In this document: one piece after another, positions 7,364-10,912 of the stretch
Position numbering within the stretch: the stretch's first letter is position 1
Layout: each line of letters starts with the position of its first letter
Assembly: GCA_902768995.1 (NCBI GenBank)
Contig: CACXNN010000027.1
Span: 1-10,912 of the forward strand
Direction of reading: 5' to 3'
From: an uncultured Eubacteriales bacterium
GTDB taxonomy: Bacteria; Bacillota; Clostridia; Christensenellales; CAG-138
Length of the DNA: 10,912 bases
Made by a program: the position numbers and the translations under genes
The notes under the pieces: model-generated
What the model saw: only the letters and a program-made list of their open reading frames with translations
The model's database searches: none
What the model was told of the DNA's origin: nothing

Positions 7364-9889
7364 ATGAAGCAATACGACGTGACGGGCATGAGCTGCGCGG
7401 CCTGCAGCGCCCGGGTGGAGAAGGCCGTGAACGGGGTGGAGGGGGTCACTGGCTGCGCGGTGAGCCTCTTGACCAACTCCATGGGCGTGGAGGGGGACGT
7501 GGCCCCGGAGAAGATCATCGCGGCCGTGGAGGCGGCGGGCTATGGCTGCGCCGAGAAGGGCGCGGCGAAGAAGGTGGACCACGCCGCCGAGGAGGAGGCC
7601 CTGAAGGATCGGGAGACGCCGGTGCTGAAGAAGCGGCTGCTGTGGTCCCTGGGCTTTCTGTTGGTCCTCATGTACTTCTCCATGGGCCACCATATGTGGG
7701 GCTGGCCCATCCCGGCCTGGTTCGAAGGGAACCACGTGGCCATGGGCCTCGTTCAGATGGTCCTGTCCGCCGTCATCCTGCTCATCAACAAGAAGTTTTT
7801 CGTCAGCGGCTTCACCAGCCTCCTTCATCGGGCGCCCAACATGGACACCCTGGTGGCCATGGGCTCTGGGGTCTCCTTCGTCTACAGCACGGTGGTGCTG
7901 TTCCTCATGTCGGACGCCGTGGTCAAAGGAGACGGGGAACGGACCATGGCCCTCATGAACAACCTGTACTTCGAATCCGCCGCCATGATCCTGACCCTCA
8001 TCACCGTGGGCAAGATGCTGGAGGCCCGCTCCAAAGGCAAGACCACCGACGCCCTTCGGAGCCTCATGAAGCTGGCGCCCAAGACCGCCGTGGTGGTCCG
8101 GGACGGCCAGGAGGCGGAGGTGCCCATCGAGGAGGTCCAGACCGGGGACCTGTTCGTGGTGCGCCCGGGGGAGAACATCCCCGTGGACGGCGTCGTTTTA
8201 GAGGGCCACAGCGCCGTCAACGAGGCGGCCCTCACCGGCGAGAGCATCCCCGTGGACAAAAGTGAGGGCGACAGCGTGTCCGCCGCCACGGTGAATCAAT
8301 CGGGCTTCCTCAAATGCCGGGCTACCCGGGTGGGCGAGGACACCACCTTGAGCCAGATCATCCACATGGTCAGCGACGCCGCCGCCACCAAGGCCCCCAT
8401 CGCCAAGGTGGCTGACCGGGTCTCCGGCGTGTTCGTGCCCGCCATCCTCTGCATCGCGGCGGTGATCTTCGTCGTTTGGCTGGTCCTGGGGCGGCCCTTC
8501 GCCTTCGCCCTGAGCCGGGCCATCGCCGTGCTGGTCATCTCCTGCCCCTGCGCCATGGGGCTCGCCACCCCGGTGGCCATCATGGTGGGCAACGGCAAGG
8601 GCGCCAAGAACGGCATCCTCTTCAAGAACGCCGTATCCCTGGAGGAGACTGGGAAGACGGACATGGTGGTCCTGGACAAGACCGGGACTATCACCACCGG
8701 CGAGCCCAGAGTGACCGACGTGGTCCCCGCAGGGGGCGTGGACGAAAATGAATTGCTGACCTTAGCTTACGCTTTAGAGAAGAAGAGCGAGCACCCGCTG
8801 GCTAAGGCCATCCTGCAGAAGGGGGACGAGCTGGGCCTAGCCGCGGCGGAGGTATCTAACTTCGAAGCCCTGCCCGGCAACGGCCTCACCGCCACCTTGG
8901 ACGGCGCCGTCCTGTCCGGCGGGAATCTGACCTTTATCGCGGGCCGCTGCCCCGTGCCGGAGGATGTCCGCCAGGCGGCGGAGGCCCTGGCGGAGCAGGG
9001 GAAGACGCCCCTGTTCTTCGCGAAAAACGACAGCCTTTTGGGCGTCATTGCCGTGGCGGACGTGATGAAGGCGGACAGCGCCCAGGCGGTAAAGGAGCTG
9101 CAGGACATGGGCATCCGGGTGGTCATGCTCACCGGCGACAACCCCCGCACGGCCAAGGCCATCGGCCAGCAGGCCGGGGTGGACCGGGTGATCGCAGGGG
9201 TCCTGCCCGAGGGGAAGGAGAAGGTGATCCGGGAGCTGAAAGCCCTCGGCAAGGTGGCCATGGTGGGCGACGGCATCAACGACGCCCCGGCCCTCATGCG
9301 GGCGGACATGGGCATCGCCATCGGGGCGGGCACGGACGTAGCTATGGACGCGGCGGACGTGGTGCTCATGAAGAGCAGCCTTCGGGACGTGCCCGCGGCC
9401 ATCCGGCTGAGCCGGGCCACCCTCCGCAACATCCACGAAAACCTCTTCTGGGCCTTCTTCTACAACTGCATCGGCATCCCCATCGCCGCGGGGCTCATCC
9501 CCGGCGTCGCCCTGGACCCCATGTTCGGGGCCGCGGCCATGAGTCTATCCAGCTTCTGCGTGGTCACCAACGCCCTGCGGCTGAACCTCTTTAAGATGCA
9601 CGACGGCCGGCGGGATCGGCCCAAGAAGCATCCCGTGGAGCTGCCGGAGCAGCCCGTGGCGGAGGAGAAGCCGGCCTTTGCTGAGAAGACCGTGCGGATC
9701 ACCGGCATGATGTGCGAGCACTGCGAGGCCGCCGTGAAGGGGGCGCTGGAGAAGGTGCCCGGGATCCGGGAGGCCACGGCCAGCCATCAGGCGGGCACGG
9801 CCCGGGTGGTTTTGGAGGCGGAGGTCAGCGACCAGGCCCTGACCCAGGCCGTGGAGGCCATCGGCTACATCGTGGACGGGGTGGAATGA
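7364..9889 (+). CDS. copA: Cu(I)-exporting P1B-type ATPase with N- and C-terminal HMA domains
   Basis: An 841-residue inner-membrane pump that exports Cu(I) using ATP. Domains in order: N-terminal HMA metal-binding domain with GMSCAAC (8-14; Cys11, Cys14); membrane helices beginning at about 92; actuator domain with TGES (291-294); transmembrane Cu site Cys394-Pro-Cys396 in SCPCAMGLATP; phosphorylated Asp438 in DKTGT; His477-Pro478 (SEHPLA) in the nucleotide-binding domain; TGDN (590-593) and GDGINDAP (635-642); then helices with Tyr700-Asn701 and Met726-x-x-Ser729-Ser730, the residues that mark Cu(I) specificity. A charged, proline-containing linker (about 747-772) leads to a second HMA domain at the C terminus with GMMCEHC (781-787). 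Most CopA proteins carry their HMA domains only at the N terminus. Start ATG 7364 was chosen from its ribosome binding site and HMA fold. copZ follows 74 nt downstream under a related promoter. Silver export is also possible. Confidence 0.96.
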   Translation: MKQYDVTGMSCAACSARVEKAVNGVEGVTGCAVSLLTNSMGVEGDVAPEKIIAAVEAAGYGCAEKGAAKKVDHAAEEEALKDRETPVLKKRLLWSLGFLLVLMYFSMGHHMWGWPIPAWFEGNHVAMGLVQMVLSAVILLINKKFFVSGFTSLLHRAPNMDTLVAMGSGVSFVYSTVVLFLMSDAVVKGDGERTMALMNNLYFESAAMILTLITVGKMLEARSKGKTTDALRSLMKLAPKTAVVVRDGQEAEVPIEEVQTGDLFVVRPGENIPVDGVVLEGHSAVNEAALTGESIPVDKSEGDSVSAATVNQSGFLKCRATRVGEDTTLSQIIHMVSDAAATKAPIAKVADRVSGVFVPAILCIAAVIFVVWLVLGRPFAFALSRAIAVLVISCPCAMGLATPVAIMVGNGKGAKNGILFKNAVSLEETGKTDMVVLDKTGTITTGEPRVTDVVPAGGVDENELLTLAYALEKKSEHPLAKAILQKGDELGLAAAEVSNFEALPGNGLTATLDGAVLSGGNLTFIAGRCPVPEDVRQAAEALAEQGKTPLFFAKNDSLLGVIAVADVMKADSAQAVKELQDMGIRVVMLTGDNPRTAKAIGQQAGVDRVIAGVLPEGKEKVIRELKALGKVAMVGDGINDAPALMRADMGIAIGAGTDVAMDAADVVLMKSSLRDVPAAIRLSRATLRNIHENLFWAFFYNCIGIPIAAGLIPGVALDPMFGAAAMSLSSFCVVTNALRLNLFKMHDGRRDRPKKHPVELPEQPVAEEKPAFAEKTVRITGMMCEHCEAAVKGALEKVPGIREATASHQAGTARVVLEAEVSDQALTQAVEAIGYIVDGVE

Positions 9890-9905
9890 AATCTCCCCGG
9901 CGGCG

Positions 9906-9934
9906 TTGACGAGACGGCCCCGGGGGTATACAAT
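9906..9934 (+). promoter_or_regulatory. copZ promoter with a CsoR-like half-site
   Basis: TTGACG (9906-9911) and TACAAT (9929-9934) are separated by 17 nt. As in the copA promoter, a GGGTATAC stretch (9924-9931) runs into the -10 box, and GGGGGTAT (9922-9929) equals one half of a CsoR-type operator. The other half-site is poorly conserved: bases 9912-9918 share just one position with TATACCC. The central CCCCGGGG (9918-9925) is palindromic. It probably responds to the same copper-sensing repressor, perhaps with lower affinity. Confidence 0.75.
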
Positions 9935-9963
9935 AGGACTACAAAACAACGGAGGATACACCC

Positions 9964-10167
9964 ATGAAGGAACTGAATCTCAAAGTGGACGGCATGAAGT
10001 GCGGCGGCTGCTCCGCCCGGCTCCAGCGAGTCCTGGAGGCCCTGCCCCAGGTGGAAAGCTGCAAGGCTGACCACGTGACCAAGGAAGTGGCCCTGGTCCT
10101 GAAGGAGGACCTGCCCCTGGAGGCCATCGCCAAGGCGGTGGAAGGCGCGGGCTTCAAAGTCATCTGA
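9964..10167 (+). CDS. copZ: Copper chaperone, single HMA domain
   Basis: A 67-residue protein consisting of one heavy-metal-associated domain of the CopZ/Atx1 type, a cytosolic carrier that holds Cu(I) and hands it to CopA. The metal loop is GMKCGGC (10-16), with Cys13 and Cys16 as thiol ligands. The C-terminal AVEGAGFKVI has Phe where many bacterial CopZ proteins and both CopA HMA domains here have Tyr (AAGY, AIGY). The length is normal for the family. ATG 9964 has GGAGG at 9951-9955, 8 nt upstream. It lies 74 nt after copA but has its own promoter, so it can be made both from read-through and independently. With copA it forms a two-gene copper efflux set. Confidence 0.93.
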   Translation: MKELNLKVDGMKCGGCSARLQRVLEALPQVESCKADHVTKEVALVLKEDLPLEAIAKAVEGAGFKVI

Positions 10168-10182
10168 ACAGCGGTACATCGG

Positions 10183-10208
10183 CAGGAGAGGCGACCCCTC
10201 TCCTGTTT
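10183..10208 (+). terminator. Hairpin after copZ, possible weak terminator or attenuator
   Basis: Perfect 9-bp arms (CAGGAGAGG at 10183-10191, CCTCTCCTG at 10197-10205) flank a 5-nt loop and are followed by only three T residues. It lies 15 nt after the copZ stop and 27 nt before the next start codon. The stem is stable but the U tract is short, so termination may be partial. Confidence 0.6.
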
Positions 10209-10235
10209 CATGTGGTGAAGCGTAAGGAGGACGCT

Positions 10236-10912
10236 ATGTTCGATCGGACCGATCCTGCCTATTCGGCGTATATTCGCATCCTGGAGGCGGAGCTGATCCC
10301 CGCCACGGGCTGCACGGAGCCCATCGCCATCGCCTACGGGGCGGCCAAGGTCCGCCAGGCCCTGGGGGCCCTGCCAGAACGGTGCCGGGTGGAGTGCAGC
10401 GGGAACATCATCAAGAACGTGAAGAGCGTGGTGGTGCCCAACACCGGGTATCTCAGGGGCATCGAGGCCGCCGCCGCCGCGGGGTTGGTGGCCGGGGACC
10501 CGGACGTGCAGCTGCAGGTGATCTCCCACGTGGCCGAGAAGGACCGGGAGGCCATCCGCGCCTACCGGGACAGCCACCCCATGGAGGTGGTCCCCTACCC
10601 CGGGGACAAGGTGTTCTATATCGCCATCACCGCCTGGGCCGGGGCCGACAGCGCCCGGGTGGTCATCGAGGATTTCCATACCAACATCACCCGCGTCGAG
10701 AAGAACGGGGCCTGCCTCTTCGCGTTGGAGGGGGACTGCCCGGATCAGGACGAGGGGGAGGAGGCGCCGGAGTACGACCTCCTCAGCGTGGAGCGGATCA
10801 TCGACTTCGCGGACCACGTGGACCTGTTCGACGTGGAGGTGGTGCTGGACCGGCAGATCGCCTACAACACCGCCATCTCCCAGGAGGGGCTCACCCACGG
10901 CTGGGGCGCCCG
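10236..10912 (+). CDS. cyuA: L-cysteine desulfidase family protein (CyuA/YhaM, UPF0597), 5' part
   Basis: The first 225 residues of a protein that runs off the window; family members are about 420-440 residues long. The signatures are ELIPATGCTEPIAIAYGAAK (19-38), SGNIIKNVKSVVVPNTG (55-71) and GIEAAAAAGLVAGDPD (75-90), typical of the serine dehydratase alpha-like UPF0597 family. Characterised members degrade L-cysteine to pyruvate, ammonia and sulfide with an iron-sulfur cluster. Cys26 in ATGCTEP corresponds, as I recall, to the conserved N-terminal cysteine of the archaeal enzyme; the remaining cluster cysteines would lie past the window edge. ATG 10236 has TAAGGAGG at 10223-10230, 5 nt upstream. 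No convincing promoter lies between the hairpin and the start, so it may be read through from copZ. The family is clear; the substrate (cysteine rather than serine or another amino acid) is inferred. Confidence 0.85.
   Translation, partial: MFDRTDPAYSAYIRILEAELIPATGCTEPIAIAYGAAKVRQALGALPERCRVECSGNIIKNVKSVVVPNTGYLRGIEAAAAAGLVAGDPDVQLQVISHVAEKDREAIRAYRDSHPMEVVPYPGDKVFYIAITAWAGADSARVVIEDFHTNITRVEKNGACLFALEGDCPDQDEGEEAPEYDLLSVERIIDFADHVDLFDVEVVLDRQIAYNTAISQEGLTHGWGA

Noticed and set aside
7276..8265. A 329-residue open frame on the + strand overlapping the copA promoter and 5' part of copA
   Set aside because: It is a shifted frame of copA, extremely rich in Gly, Arg and Pro, and its start precedes the promoter.
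9890..9905. Possible terminator between copA and copZ (CCCCGG at 9895-9900 pairing with downstream CCGGGG)
   Set aside because: The arms are short, would span the copZ promoter, and no T run follows. Read-through from copA into copZ appears possible.
10153..10180. Possible promoter TTCAAA-N16-TACATC upstream of the cysteine desulfidase-family gene
   Set aside because: Both boxes are weak matches, the -10 lacks its final T, and transcription would start inside the left arm of the hairpin. Not strong enough to annotate.
9939..10898. A 319-residue open frame on the - strand opposite copZ and the cysteine desulfidase-family gene
   Set aside because: Both + strand genes are convincingly identified by conserved motifs and ribosome binding sites, so this is an antisense shadow.

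Overview
The window is a GC-rich, gene-dense stretch of a bacterial chromosome with strong AGGAGG-type ribosome binding sites and sigma-A-like promoters. The single-chain PurL, the stand-alone AICAR transformylase and the style of the copper genes suggest a GC-rich member of the Clostridia (Oscillospiraceae-like or a relative). This is inferred from gene types and base composition, not from a marker gene.

Positions 1-5398 hold the 3' part of a purine biosynthesis operon on the + strand: the end of an AICAR transformylase gene, purD, and a 1229-residue single-chain purL. The genes are tightly packed (10-nt and 0-nt gaps). A perfect 13-bp-arm hairpin at 5415-5441 closes the operon and also sits at the end of the convergent gene on the - strand.

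Positions 5453-7286 hold two unrelated single-gene units read divergently from a shared 143-bp intergenic region: a class 3 lipase-like alpha/beta hydrolase (- strand) and a xylose-isomerase-like TIM-barrel protein (+ strand). Each has a good promoter with a 17-bp spacer, and the TIM-barrel gene ends in a clear intrinsic terminator.

Positions 7292-10167 are a copper-handling locus: a Cu(I)-exporting P-type ATPase (copA) with a metal-binding HMA domain at each end, followed by a separately promoted 67-residue copper chaperone (copZ). The copA promoter carries a palindrome, TATACCC-N5-GGGTATA, between its -35 and -10 boxes that closely resembles a CsoR copper-sensor operator. The copZ promoter has the same geometry and keeps the right half-site. 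No csoR gene lies in the window, so the repressor would act in trans.

Positions 10236-10912 are the 5' part of a gene of the L-cysteine desulfidase / UPF0597 family (CyuA/YhaM type), running off the window. A hairpin stands between it and copZ, with no room for a promoter after the hairpin, so its expression may depend on read-through from the copper genes.

I saw no mobile element, CRISPR array, tRNA or rRNA. The window is mostly recognisable housekeeping and metal-homeostasis genes; the most interesting parts are the paired copper promoters and the CyuA junction.
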